A stretch of DNA of 64,000 bases from SCBR16-9 sp964537975 (GTDB taxonomy: Bacteria > Hydrogenedentota > Hydrogenedentia > Hydrogenedentales > SCBR16-9). Made by a program: the position numbers and the translations under genes. The notes below the pieces were generated by a model that made no database searches, had not been told where the DNA came from, and was given only the letters and a program-made list of their open reading frames with translations. Shown here in pieces: positions 55,345-64,000 of the stretch. Within the stretch, counting starts at the first letter, position 1. Each line of letters starts with the position of its first letter. Location: assembly GCA_964537975.1 (NCBI GenBank), contig CAZIDP010000001.1, forward strand, positions 62,001 through 126,000, read 5' to 3'.

Positions 55345-55388
55345 CAAAACAAAAAGCCGGACATCACTTTTGAAAGCGACACCCGGCT
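55345..55388 (-). terminator. Rho-independent terminator of rpsA
   Basis: Minus-strand hairpin AGCCGG...CCGGCT, extended by about eight further pairs including G-U, then TTTTGTTTT. It lies about 40 bases after the rpsA stop. Confidence 0.75.
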
Positions 55389-55425
55389 CAATTAGTTGTA
55401 TACTAAAAATCGAAAAATAGAGAAT

Positions 55426-57504
55426 CTAGTCTGTCTTTTCCGAGTCCGGCGCCGTTTCTTCTACTGGCGCCTCTACTACACTACCCTCTGCCGAATCCTG
55501 GATATCGGATTCAGCTAAGGGGGCAACCTCCTCTTGCTGCTCGGCAGCAGATGATTCAACATTTTCCGTAACAACATCCTGATTTTCAGGTTCGACAACT
55601 GGAGATGGCACTGGCTCTGGCTCTGGTGCTGGTTCTGGTGCTGATTCGGCAGCAGCCAGAGATTCAGCTTCTGCCTGTCTTGTACCAGCGGCACTCACCA
55701 TAGCCAGCATTTCACTGGCAGCATCGGCCAGACTACGGCCAGCTGAAGGACTACCAGTCACTGCGAATGAACGTGCTTCGCTGGCGGCAGCATCCGTTTC
55801 TTCGGTCTCAGCATGATCACCCATCAGCTCTTTATCAAGGTCTCGTTGGTATTCACGAATGCTCAAACCAATTTTACGGTCTACAGCACCGACACTGATA
55901 ACCTTGGCCAACACTTTGTCACCGACTTTAAGAACTTCTTCCGGCTTCTGGACACGATCGGTTGAAAGCTCGCTGACATGTATCAGGCCTTCAATGCCAT
56001 TGTCCAAACGCGCAAAGGCGCCAAAGCTGACCAGTTTCGCAATTTCAACTTCAACATGCGAGCCAATCGGGTGCTTTTCAACAACTTGCAGCCAAGGGTC
56101 TGTCTCAAGCTGTTTCAAACCAACACTAATCTTCTCGACTTCCGGATCTATGCTGAGTACTTTAACCTCAACTTCCTGACCCTTTTCGAGAATTTCCGAT
56201 GGATGGTTTATCTTTTTGGTCCAGGAGATGTCACTCACGTGGAGCAGTCCATCGATTCCCTCTTCAATCTGCACAAATGCGCCATATTCTGTCAAATTGC
56301 GCACTGTACCTTTGACAATGGAACCTTCCGGATAACGTTCACTAATCTGTTGCCAAGGATTGGGTTGCGTCTGTTTGATACCCAGAGCAATCTTCTCGGA
56401 TTCCGGATCAACAGTCAGGATCATCACATCGACTTCCTGTTCCATTTGCATCAATTCATTGGGATGACGCACCCGGCGTGTCCAACTCATTTCGCTGACA
56501 TGCACCATGCCTTCAATGCCTTCTTCAAGCTGCACGAAAGCACCGTAATCGGTCATGCTGACCACACGTCCACGAACCACAGAGCCGACAGGATATCGCT
56601 CGACAGCGGTTTTCCAGGGGTTATCGGACATTTGCTTGAGCCCAAGGCTGATTCGTTCGCTTTCGGGATCAAAGCTCAACACCATCACATTGATTTTCAG
56701 GCCGACCTGCACCAATTGGGAGGGGTGTTTCACCCTGCCCCAACTCATATCGGTGACATGCAACAGTCCATCAATACCGCCTACATCAACAAAGGCACCA
56801 AAATCAGTAATGTTCTTCACTTCACCAGTGAGAATCTGATCGACAGCTATAGTTTCGAGAAGTCTGGCCTTTTCACCCGCACGCTGTTCTTCCAGCAGCT
56901 TCCTGCGGCTGACAACCACATTGCGGCGACGTTTGGTAAGCTTGATGATTTTAAGCTCCAGACGCTCTCCGATAAATTTCTCCAAATCGCCTGTCGGGCG
57001 GAAGGTCAATTGACTGGCAGGCATAAATGCGTCAATTCCGATGTCCACTTTCAGGCCACCTTTGACGCGACGGGTGATAACTCCCTCAATCACACCATCT
57101 TCTTCATAAATTAATTGTATCTTTTCCCAGTTCTTAATGCGATCTGCTTTCATTTTTGAAAGCACAGGCATACCGTTGTCGTTCTCGGGCTCTTCGATGA
57201 AGAAATCGAATTGATCCCCGATGTTGAGCTGGTCCGGCATCGAAAATTCGCCGATTGGGACCACCCCTTCACTTTTGTAGCCTATGTCGACCAGCACACG
57301 GTCTTCGCCGATCTCCACGACCTTCCCTGAAACGACCTCGCCTTCCTTGTAATCCTCGACGGACTCATCAAAAAGCATCTCCATACTGGTTTCCGCAAGC
57401 TGCTCTTCCAGCTCACGTTCCAGATCGGTGAGCTCATCGCTCATTACCGATTCCATGGATTCTGTGGTTTCTGGTTCTTTGGTGTTGACTTCCTGTTCAC
57501 TCAT
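55426..57504 (-). CDS. rpsA: 30S ribosomal protein S1
   Basis: 692 residues from ATG 57504 with AAGGAGAAA upstream; an upstream extension to 57630 is rejected. After an acidic N-terminus (about 1-55) come six S1 motifs: G-E-V-V-S-G-K-V, G-V-I-E-G-V-I-T, L-T-G-E-V-K-N-I-T-D-F-G-A-F-V, then three closely similar copies starting G-S-V-V-R-G, G-S-I-V-K-G and G-S-H-V-E-V with H-V-S-E-M-S-W type cores. A tail of about 130 residues rich in Glu, Ala, Pro and Ser follows and is probably disordered. It binds mRNA during initiation. Confidence 0.95.
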   Translation of the reverse strand: MSEQEVNTKEPETTESMESVMSDELTDLERELEEQLAETSMEMLFDESVEDYKEGEVVSGKVVEIGEDRVLVDIGYKSEGVVPIGEFSMPDQLNIGDQFDFFIEEPENDNGMPVLSKMKADRIKNWEKIQLIYEEDGVIEGVITRRVKGGLKVDIGIDAFMPASQLTFRPTGDLEKFIGERLELKIIKLTKRRRNVVVSRRKLLEEQRAGEKARLLETIAVDQILTGEVKNITDFGAFVDVGGIDGLLHVTDMSWGRVKHPSQLVQVGLKINVMVLSFDPESERISLGLKQMSDNPWKTAVERYPVGSVVRGRVVSMTDYGAFVQLEEGIEGMVHVSEMSWTRRVRHPNELMQMEQEVDVMILTVDPESEKIALGIKQTQPNPWQQISERYPEGSIVKGTVRNLTEYGAFVQIEEGIDGLLHVSDISWTKKINHPSEILEKGQEVEVKVLSIDPEVEKISVGLKQLETDPWLQVVEKHPIGSHVEVEIAKLVSFGAFARLDNGIEGLIHVSELSTDRVQKPEEVLKVGDKVLAKVISVGAVDRKIGLSIREYQRDLDKELMGDHAETEETDAAASEARSFAVTGSPSAGRSLADAASEMLAMVSAAGTRQAEAESLAAAESAPEPAPEPEPVPSPVVEPENQDVVTENVESSAAEQQEEVAPLAESDIQDSAEGSVVEAPVEETAPDSEKTD

Positions 57505-57560
57505 GAGAAGACAATTTCTCCTTTTAAAATAGAATTTACCGTGGTACACGGCATCACGGC

Positions 57561-57590
57561 ATGATAGCAAAATTCCATTATTTTTGTCAA
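57561..57590 (-). promoter_or_regulatory. rpsA: Sigma-70 promoter of rpsA
   Basis: Minus strand: TTGACA (57590-57585), 18 bases, TGCTATCAT-type extended -10 (57566-57561). The untranslated leader would be about 50 bases. Confidence 0.7.
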
Positions 57591-57950
57591 GTGACACGAA
57601 ATGATGTGCTGATACGGTAGAACGCCACAATTAACAACAAAATAGGCATCAGAAAATAAATATTCAGTACATTTTGATGCACCAGAAACAGCCTTCCTGA
57701 TAAATAATTAAATTTGCAATGATGCCGTCCATACGGTGTATTATTTGAGAATAATGGTTAGAAAACTAAATGGGGGAAACATTTAGTATTCAGGCATATT
57801 GCTCCGAAAATCCACATGCAGATGTAAGCTGCACTTCTTGAACTCAGATGCTGTGATTGAAGAAGGCAGTAAATCATACATCGAGGTTCATAACTGCAGG
57901 TCTTTCTGCGTGTTCGAACAGACCGAAAAGGTTTTAAAGGGATATTCGAT
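57591..57950. other. Intergenic region before the GLUG-repeat gene
   Basis: 360 bases with no credible gene; a 62-codon rightward frame (57799-57987) has no Shine-Dalgarno and overlaps the GLUG gene start. AAGGGA precedes the GLUG ATG. No clear promoter was found. Confidence 0.35.
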
Positions 57951-60900
57951 ATGTACCACAAGATCATCTTCGCCAGCCTCGTATTAATCATAACCTTGCT
58001 TCACCACGCATCTTCAATTGCTGAACCAATTTCAATCTCAAGCATTGAGGAGCTGCAAAACATTGGCAATACCCCTGATTATCCCCTTGATGGTAACTAT
58101 ATTCTGACTCAGGATATCGATGCCTCTGATACAGTGAATTGGAATGAAGGTTCGGGATTTAAACCGATAGGTGAATATCCAATAGCCTTTACTGGCATCT
58201 TTGATGGACAGGGCTACCGCATCCTGAATCTCCACATTTCCAGGGTTGAAAAAGAAGCTGAAGAAGAATATGTGGGGCTTTTTAGCTACATTCAGAAAGG
58301 GGGTATTCGTAATCTTGGCCTGGAAGCAGCCAACATATCTGGCAATAACAACGTCGGAGGCTTAGTAGCGATGAATGGAGGAACAATAACTTCATGCTAC
58401 GCAATAGCCAACATTTCTGGCAGGTACTCCATAGGGGGGCTGGTTGCCGTAAACTATGGAACGATATCTACAAGCTACGCAATAGCTAATGTATCAGGCA
58501 GCGGTAATAACGTTGGAGGCTTGGTTGGTTCAAACGATGGCACCATATCTGAATGCTACTCGGCTGGTGTCGTGTCAGGTAACAACGAATTTGTTGGGGG
58601 ATTGGTAGGTCAGAACGCAGAAGGAACAGTGTTTGCGAGTGTCTGGGATATCGAAACCAGTAACATGAGTAAAAGCACTGGTGGAAGAGGTCTGTACACT
58701 GCTGAAATGACCGCACCAAATACTTTCGGTAATGCAGGATGGGACACTTCGACCTGGGTAATGAATGCAGATGAGTATCCCCGTCTGGCCTGGGAAAACA
58801 CTGGCGCACCACCACTACCTGAAGATATCCAAGTACCCTTGGACGGAAACGGAACGGAATCAGACCCCTATCTGATACGCACCGCTGCGGACTTTTCAGA
58901 ACTCAGTTGGAACAAATCAATTATCAATGCACATATCGAACTGACTTCAGATATAGATTGTGCTGGGATTCATATACATCCTATTGGCGAATTTGGCACA
59001 TTTACAGGCACCTTTGATGGCCGCGGTCATGTGATTAAAAATGTGTCCATAGAACAGCCAATGAAGGATGATGTTGGACTCTTTATCCGCTTGGGCGAAA
59101 CCGGAGAAATCCGCAATTTAGGTCTAGAAAATATTTTAATATCAGGCAATCGAAATATAGGGGGGCTGGTAGCCTATATCGATAAAGGTGTAGTATCTGA
59201 GTGCTACGTAACGGGCAGTGTAAAAGGTAATGAGTATGTCGGAGGGCTTGTGGGCAGAAACTATGACACAATAAGTGAATGCTATGTTACAGGTATTGTA
59301 ACAGGCAACAATAGTCATGTTGGCGGTCTGGCAGGCTATAATAGCGGTATTATTTCTAAAAGCTATGTGACAGGCGATGTGATTGACAATGATGACTATG
59401 TCGGCGGTTTGGTAGGCTCGAACAATGGCACAATCACGGAATGTTATACAAACTGCAATGTGGTTGGTGACTACAGGGTAGGAGGCTTGACTGGCAGCAA
59501 TACGGGTACCATTGTTAAAAGTTTCACAATGGGAAACACAGAAAGTACGAGCTTGGTAGGTGGCATAGCAGGTTGGTGTGTAGGCACGATAACGGAATGC
59601 TATGTAACTGGTACTGTAACTGGTCATGGTGAAAACACTGGAGGACTGATAGGATATCTGTCTAATGGTAAGGTGAGCGAGAGCTATTCAACAGGTAAAG
59701 TTAATGGCGATAACTATGTCGGTGGCCTTATTGGTGTAAATTATGATGGTACTGTATTCTCAAGTTTTTGGGATACCGAAACTACTCAAATGACACTAAG
59801 TGCCGGAGGCAGGGGCTTAAACTCATCTGAAATGACAGCGCCAGATATATTTGGCAATGCAGGATGGGATACCTCAGCCTGGGTAATGAATGCAGGGGAG
59901 TATCCTCGCTTCGCTTGGGAAAACATAGGAGCGCCACCACTACCAGAAGCCTCCCCGGTTCCATTAGACGGCAACGGTACCGAGTCAGACCCCTATTTGA
60001 TACACACCTCCGCTGACTTTGAATTGCTCAGTTGGCACAAGTCAATTGTTGATGCACATATTGAACTGACTTCGGACATCGATTGTGCTGGGATACAACT
60101 TCATCCAATTGGCGATCTGGGTACATTTACAGGTGTCTTTGAAGGTGGTGGCCATGTGATTAAAAATGTAGTTATGGAAGTACCGACAATGTGCAATGTT
60201 GGACTTTTTGCATGCCTGGGAGAAACCGGTATAATCAGGAACGCAGGACTTGAGAACATTACCATAACTGGCGATCAAAATATCGGCGGGATTGTAGGAC
60301 AGCTCGACAAAGGTACAGTAGCCGGTTGCTATGTAACCGGTAAGATAAAGGGAGTTATGTCTGTAGGTGGACTGGTGGGGTATAGATTAAGAGGAACAGT
60401 TACGGAATGTTACACATCAATTTTAATTGAGGGGAAAAGCTATGTCGGAACCCTGGTTGGATATAACAATAATGGCACTATGACCGATTGTTACTCAACA
60501 GTCATTGCGAAAGGTGAATCATTTAAAGGCAGTATGGTAGGCAATAACTATGGAGGTACAGCGTGGGCATGTTTCTGGGATATGGAAACAAGTGGAATGA
60601 TTAACAGTGCTGCTGGTAGAGGACTGAGTACTGTTGAAATGACGACACCAAGTGTTTTTAGCAATGCTGGATGGGATGCCTCAACCTGGGTAATGAATGC
60701 TGGGGAGTATCCCCGTTTAGCCTGGGAAAGCACAGGCGCACCACCACTGCCAGAAGTCACGCCGGTTCCCTTAGATGGCAATGGTACCGAGTCAGACCCC
60801 TATCTGATTCATACAGCAAATGACTTGGCTCAACTCAGTTGGAACATATCAATTTTAAATGCACACATTGAGCTGACTTCATCTATTGATTGCGCAGGAA

Positions 60901-61967
60901 TTCCTCTCCACCCCATCGGCAATTTGGGAGTTTTCAATGGTGTCTTTGATGGTCGAGGATATGTGATTGAAAATGTAACCTTGGAGCATTCAAGGTTAGA
61001 TAAAGTTGGGTTCTTTTCCTACTTGGGAACAACTGGTGTTATACGTAATATTGGATTACAAAATATCAATGTGGAAGGCAACCTATATGTTGGTGGTTTA
61101 GTTGGGATGAATTTGGGTTCAGTATTCAATTGCTATACAACAGGCATTGTGTCAGGTTATTCTTGTAGCGGAGGGTTGGTGGGAATTCTTTTAGATGATG
61201 GCACAGTTACAATGTGCTATTCTTCAAGTAACGTTACAGGTATGAAAACAGCCGGAGGACTGGTAGGCTGGAATCGTGGTGGCAGGATAACTGAGTGTTA
61301 TACATCAGGTACAGTGACGGGAAACAATGATATCGGCGGTTTGGTCGGTTATAACAATGGTGTTATTACCAAGTCCCATGCGAAAGGTGTAGTAACAAGT
61401 GACCATGGTGACGTCGGAGGCCTGGTGGGCATGAACAGCAGCGGTACAATTTCCTCATGTTACGCGACAGGTACCGTGACCGGTGGTTATAGCGTCGGAG
61501 GCTTGGTAGGTTCAAATTCGCTTGACACCACACTTATAGAAACAAGCTATGCGACAGGTACTGTGACTGGTCGTAGTTCTGTCGGTGGTCTGATTGGTTG
61601 GAACGGTGGTACAGTCTCCTCAAGCTACTCGACAGGTGAAGTCACAGGTAGTGGCAGTAATAGCGGAAGCCTGGTGGGCTATATCAGAAACGCTACGTTC
61701 TCCCAATGTTATTGGGATGTCGAGTCTAGTGGTCAAACTTCAAGTGCCGAAGGCAGTGGCATTTTTGGCCGCACGACGGCTGAGATGACCTATCCATACG
61801 ATCCGGATACGTATGTCGATTGGGATTTCGAGGAAACGTGGGCGAGCGATGAACTTTATCAATTCAACAATGGATATCCTTATCTTCGCGAGACTCCCCC
61901 AGCCTATACAGACAATACGCCTCAAAGCATTCCAGAATATAATGAAGGCCAAGCACCTGAAGAGTAA
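57951..61967 (+). CDS. Large secreted GLUG-repeat protein
   Basis: 1338 residues with a signal peptide (about 1-24). Almost all of the rest consists of GLUG motif repeats (PF07581): V-G-G-L-V-G followed by N-x-G-T-I-S-x-C-Y and S-T-G-x-V-x-G. A longer module is repeated: L-D-G-N-G-T-E-S-D-P-Y-L-I then an L-T-S-D-I-D-C-A-G-I segment and F-D-G-R-G-H-V-I-K-N, at about residues 295, 670 and 939; a divergent first copy starts near 27. Each module ends with W-D-x-E-T-S and G-W-D-T-S-x-W-V-M-N. The fold is probably a beta solenoid. No sorting signal is clear at the C-terminus. Likely an extracellular adhesin or structural protein; function not proven. Confidence 0.85.
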   Translation: MYHKIIFASLVLIITLLHHASSIAEPISISSIEELQNIGNTPDYPLDGNYILTQDIDASDTVNWNEGSGFKPIGEYPIAFTGIFDGQGYRILNLHISRVEKEAEEEYVGLFSYIQKGGIRNLGLEAANISGNNNVGGLVAMNGGTITSCYAIANISGRYSIGGLVAVNYGTISTSYAIANVSGSGNNVGGLVGSNDGTISECYSAGVVSGNNEFVGGLVGQNAEGTVFASVWDIETSNMSKSTGGRGLYTAEMTAPNTFGNAGWDTSTWVMNADEYPRLAWENTGAPPLPEDIQVPLDGNGTESDPYLIRTAADFSELSWNKSIINAHIELTSDIDCAGIHIHPIGEFGTFTGTFDGRGHVIKNVSIEQPMKDDVGLFIRLGETGEIRNLGLENILISGNRNIGGLVAYIDKGVVSECYVTGSVKGNEYVGGLVGRNYDTISECYVTGIVTGNNSHVGGLAGYNSGIISKSYVTGDVIDNDDYVGGLVGSNNGTITECYTNCNVVGDYRVGGLTGSNTGTIVKSFTMGNTESTSLVGGIAGWCVGTITECYVTGTVTGHGENTGGLIGYLSNGKVSESYSTGKVNGDNYVGGLIGVNYDGTVFSSFWDTETTQMTLSAGGRGLNSSEMTAPDIFGNAGWDTSAWVMNAGEYPRFAWENIGAPPLPEASPVPLDGNGTESDPYLIHTSADFELLSWHKSIVDAHIELTSDIDCAGIQLHPIGDLGTFTGVFEGGGHVIKNVVMEVPTMCNVGLFACLGETGIIRNAGLENITITGDQNIGGIVGQLDKGTVAGCYVTGKIKGVMSVGGLVGYRLRGTVTECYTSILIEGKSYVGTLVGYNNNGTMTDCYSTVIAKGESFKGSMVGNNYGGTAWACFWDMETSGMINSAAGRGLSTVEMTTPSVFSNAGWDASTWVMNAGEYPRLAWESTGAPPLPEVTPVPLDGNGTESDPYLIHTANDLAQLSWNISILNAHIELTSSIDCAGIPLHPIGNLGVFNGVFDGRGYVIENVTLEHSRLDKVGFFSYLGTTGVIRNIGLQNINVEGNLYVGGLVGMNLGSVFNCYTTGIVSGYSCSGGLVGILLDDGTVTMCYSSSNVTGMKTAGGLVGWNRGGRITECYTSGTVTGNNDIGGLVGYNNGVITKSHAKGVVTSDHGDVGGLVGMNSSGTISSCYATGTVTGGYSVGGLVGSNSLDTTLIETSYATGTVTGRSSVGGLIGWNGGTVSSSYSTGEVTGSGSNSGSLVGYIRNATFSQCYWDVESSGQTSSAEGSGIFGRTTAEMTYPYDPDTYVDWDFEETWASDELYQFNNGYPYLRETPPAYTDNTPQSIPEYNEGQAPEE
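58833..61200 (+). repeat. Long internal repeats in the GLUG gene
   Basis: Modules starting at about 58833, 59958 and 60765 are alike at the DNA level (for example GACGGCAACGGTACCGAGTC and GATGGCAATGGTACCGAGTC). Offsets are 1125 and 807 bases, so copies differ in GLUG count. Such repeats invite recombination and misassembly. Confidence 0.8.
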
Positions 61968-62099
61968 AGGGCAATTAGACAACCACCCTGATTACTTAAT
62001 TTACCGTCTGCCAAGAACTGGGTGTAAAAAATCCAGCATTGGCAGCGCTATCTCAGAAATATATGTGATCAGGATGATAGTGTATTGGCATAAATCAGT

Positions 62100-63212
62100 T
62101 TATGGCATTGTTTCAGGCGCAGTTGCTGGAACAGTCAGAAAATCACGTATAACATGGTATAAGTACCGCGCCATACGATCCATCCCGAGGTCATTGAGAT
62201 GCACCTCATCGACGGTGCCTTCGCCATCGCTGCCGATCAAATCTTCGCCCGGTACAAAGATCAGGCCTTCTACACCACGTTCCTGCATATGCTTCACTGC
62301 AGCCTCTTGTCTTTGCGATAAACTTGTGGGGTGAGCCTCAGGATGTATAAATGATTGACCCACAAAAAATATAGGGATTACCGGGTGGACTTCCCTGAGT
62401 GTTTGCACCAGTTGCGAAGTACGATCCAGATAAACTTCCGCGCTATCGCCCATGTTCCAGGTACAGTCTATGACATACGCCGCTGGCTCCAACTCGGCAA
62501 GCACCTCTGCGATGGGAGGTTCCATCGAACCCGAAGCTGAAAACCCCAGGTTGATCACAGGCCTGTCCAATAATCTCCCCAGTATGTTTGTCCAAGCCAT
62601 TCCCGGTCGGGATGCGCACGCACCTTGCGTAATGGAGGTGCCATAAACAACAAGTGGTTTGCGTAAACTTTCTGGTCGGGTCGCTGGCAATTCAATATTC
62701 GCGTCAACAGGCACACCAATTTCCAGTGACTTAATGCCGTTGTATAGGGGCAGATACAACAAACATTCACGTTGCAACATTGCGCTATCTGAAAATTTAA
62801 ATACAGCATAATTATCGTCTGCTTTATGCGGTCGCCCATTACCCACAAACCACCAGGTGTTGTCTGCATAACGGGTGTACAGGTCTACACCACTGACCGC
62901 TGTTGCCGCCATATGCGGCATGGCAAGGGATTCAAGGGTGAGTGACCACCGCACATTGACAACATCGGCATCTGTAACAAAGCGAATCGCAATTCCGGCA
63001 TTGTTTTTGCTCATACGCCAAGCCGTTGAAGAAATTTTGTTTTGCGCTGACTCAGGTAAACGATCAAAGGGATTCGCGGTATCTACCCACCCCTTACCTT
63101 CGATCTCAAAATCAGTTGCATCATACCAAATAATATCTTGCGCTAAAACCTGAGAAATTCCTGTGCAATACACAGCAAACAGTAAAAAGACAAAACGATA
63201 TACAGAAGCCAT
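62100..63212 (-). CDS. Secreted SGNH/GDSL hydrolase with a GxDLY N-terminal domain
   Basis: 370 residues from ATG 63212, which opens with a signal peptide (M-A-S-V-Y-R-F-V-F-L-L-F...ending VLAQ); a frame from 63260 adds 16 residues before it. The N-terminal domain has the namesake V-S-G-V-D-L-Y (PF14607 type). The SGNH core has block I G-T-S-I-T-Q-G, block II G-F-S-A-S-G, block III-like C-T-W-N-M and block V D-E-V-H-L-N-D, giving Ser, Gly, Asn and Asp-His. These are carbohydrate esterases or lipases; deacetylation of polysaccharide is a likely role. Confidence 0.9.
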   Translation of the reverse strand: MASVYRFVFLLFAVYCTGISQVLAQDIIWYDATDFEIEGKGWVDTANPFDRLPESAQNKISSTAWRMSKNNAGIAIRFVTDADVVNVRWSLTLESLAMPHMAATAVSGVDLYTRYADNTWWFVGNGRPHKADDNYAVFKFSDSAMLQRECLLYLPLYNGIKSLEIGVPVDANIELPATRPESLRKPLVVYGTSITQGACASRPGMAWTNILGRLLDRPVINLGFSASGSMEPPIAEVLAELEPAAYVIDCTWNMGDSAEVYLDRTSQLVQTLREVHPVIPIFFVGQSFIHPEAHPTSLSQRQEAAVKHMQERGVEGLIFVPGEDLIGSDGEGTVDEVHLNDLGMDRMARYLYHVIRDFLTVPATAPETMP

Positions 63213-63432
63213 TACACCACTTGCTCTTTCCAGTGCACCACTTGGTGCATCAAATTGCATAACCTAATAAAATACCCAAACAACAATCATATTACAAAGG
63301 CAGCTACAAATCAATTAAAAAAATATACTTGAAAATATGAATCAGTCCACCAGTATTCCCAGGCGAGTACGTAGAAAATGCTGCATTGAAATAACCAACA
63401 ACACCAACCTTAAATACGCCCTCTGAACAGTT

Positions 63433-64000
63433 CTATCCGCGGTTCCCCTGATACTTGGCTGTCATTCGCCCAGGTGTCGTTCCTGTATCCGATTCCATAC
63501 TGGCGCGAATTCGCAAATAGGATTTCAGACGCGCTTCAGGCAATTCTCCTGCTTCGGTTGCCGCCAATACCCCACAATTTGGCTCGTGGGTATGGGTGCA
63601 ATTGCGAAATCGACATTGTTGTGCATGGTTTGCTATCTCAGGAAAATAATACGAGACTTCTTCAGGTGAAATGCCCCAGAGTCCCAAAGAACGCACACCG
63701 GGCGTGTCAATGATACGGATGTCCCCATCAATTTCGTAGAGCCGTGCAGCGGTCGTGGTATGTTTTCCGCGCTGGGTCGCCTCGCTGATGGTCCGGGTGT
63801 GCAGCTCAAGTTCGGGATCCATGACATTCAGCAGGCTGGATTTTCCAACCCCGCTATGCCCGGCAAGTACATTGGTCTGGCCATGTAACCGCGCTTTCAA
63901 TTCTTCAATACCAGCACCTGTTTCACAACTGGTGGTAAAAACTTCTATGTCCAGGTCCTGATACAGGGAAATCTCGTCCGGTAAGCTCTCAACAAGATCG
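63433..64000 (-). CDS. rsgA: Ribosome small-subunit GTPase RsgA, N-terminus beyond the window
   Basis: The frame runs off the right edge; 189 C-terminal residues are visible. Circularly permuted GTPase order: the G1 motif G-H-S-G-V-G-K-S-S precedes G3 D-T-P-G-V-R, and the zinc-binding C-R-F-R-N-C-T-H-T-H-E-P-N-C follows. It acts late in 30S maturation. The upstream part seen at the edge (E-V-F-T-T-S-C-E-T-G-A-G-I) includes the G5-like S-C-E-T-G. A G-rich basic tail ends the protein. Confidence 0.95.
   Translation of the reverse strand, partial: DLVESLPDEISLYQDLDIEVFTTSCETGAGIEELKARLHGQTNVLAGHSGVGKSSLLNVMDPELELHTRTISEATQRGKHTTTAARLYEIDGDIRIIDTPGVRSLGLWGISPEEVSYYFPEIANHAQQCRFRNCTHTHEPNCGVLAATEAGELPEARLKSYLRIRASMESDTGTTPGRMTAKYQGNRG

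Noticed and set aside
55978..57114. Plus-strand 378-codon frame opposite rpsA
   Set aside because: The sense strand encodes six clear S1 domains; the antisense frame has no known motif and no Shine-Dalgarno.
1..64000. CRISPR arrays, insertion sequences, prophage genes and restriction-modification systems
   Set aside because: No regularly spaced short repeats, transposase, integrase, capsid or methylase-nuclease pairs were seen.

Overview
This window is a gene-dense chromosomal stretch from a Gram-negative bacterium. The evidence for an outer membrane is a beta-barrel protein ending in Phe, a lipoprotein with a lipobox, several Sec signal peptides and a secretin-type N-domain protein. The sequence is moderately AT-rich and holds a 10-N scaffold gap (43988-43997), so it is probably a draft or metagenome-derived assembly. 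The mix of secreted sugar-active enzymes (DUF4091, right-handed beta-helix, class C beta-lactamase fold, GxDLY/SGNH hydrolase, GLUG repeats) recalls the Planctomycetota/Verrucomicrobiota/Lentisphaerota/Hydrogenedentota sphere. That placement is an inference with low confidence. No insertion sequence, phage or CRISPR array was seen.

Layout. 0-8.4 kb: the end of a VWA protein, then a polysaccharide and sugar block: a secreted beta-lactamase-fold/TIM-barrel fusion, a GH32 enzyme, an outer-membrane barrel, a zinc alcohol dehydrogenase and a secreted protein of unknown function. 8.5-21.4 kb: DAHP synthase, glycosyltransferases, Trm112, an NtrC-type sigma-54 activator, mtaB, larE, dtd, a formyltransferase, a GT2-TPR protein, a GNAT and an unrecognised TIM-barrel-like protein. 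21.4-30.5 kb: DoxX, a solitary STN-like protein, a candidate independent small RNA (about 22798-23048) and a protein quality-control block: tRNA-Leu(TAG), tig, clpP, clpX, lon, engB. The trigger factor has a histidine-rich N-terminal extension.

30.6-40.1 kb: a DUF4091 protein, a beta-helix protein and a five-PAS hybrid histidine kinase. These are followed by a stretch that holds three tandem small ORFs of 45, 50 and 47 residues. They share the N-terminal pattern M-x-[HR]-[FI]-x-x-I-S-x-x-P-x-x-A-Q, each has a Shine-Dalgarno sequence, hairpins separate them and a Rho-independent terminator ends the run. This is the most interesting undescribed element in the window.

40.4-49.6 kb: a membrane and signalling block with two paralogues of a small membrane-anchored family (core W-G-V-I), an HHGG-motif protein, an LRR lipoprotein, an NmrA-like reductase and an ABC-2 transporter operon. 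The last gene of that operon joins a membrane anchor, TPRs and two winged-helix-like segments. A CIA30 protein and a 74-residue protein follow. 49.9-64 kb: an exported isoaspartyl methyltransferase, a membrane spermidine-synthase-like protein, an acetolactate synthase large subunit, ribosomal protein S1, a 1338-residue GLUG-repeat protein, an SGNH hydrolase and the partial GTPase RsgA.
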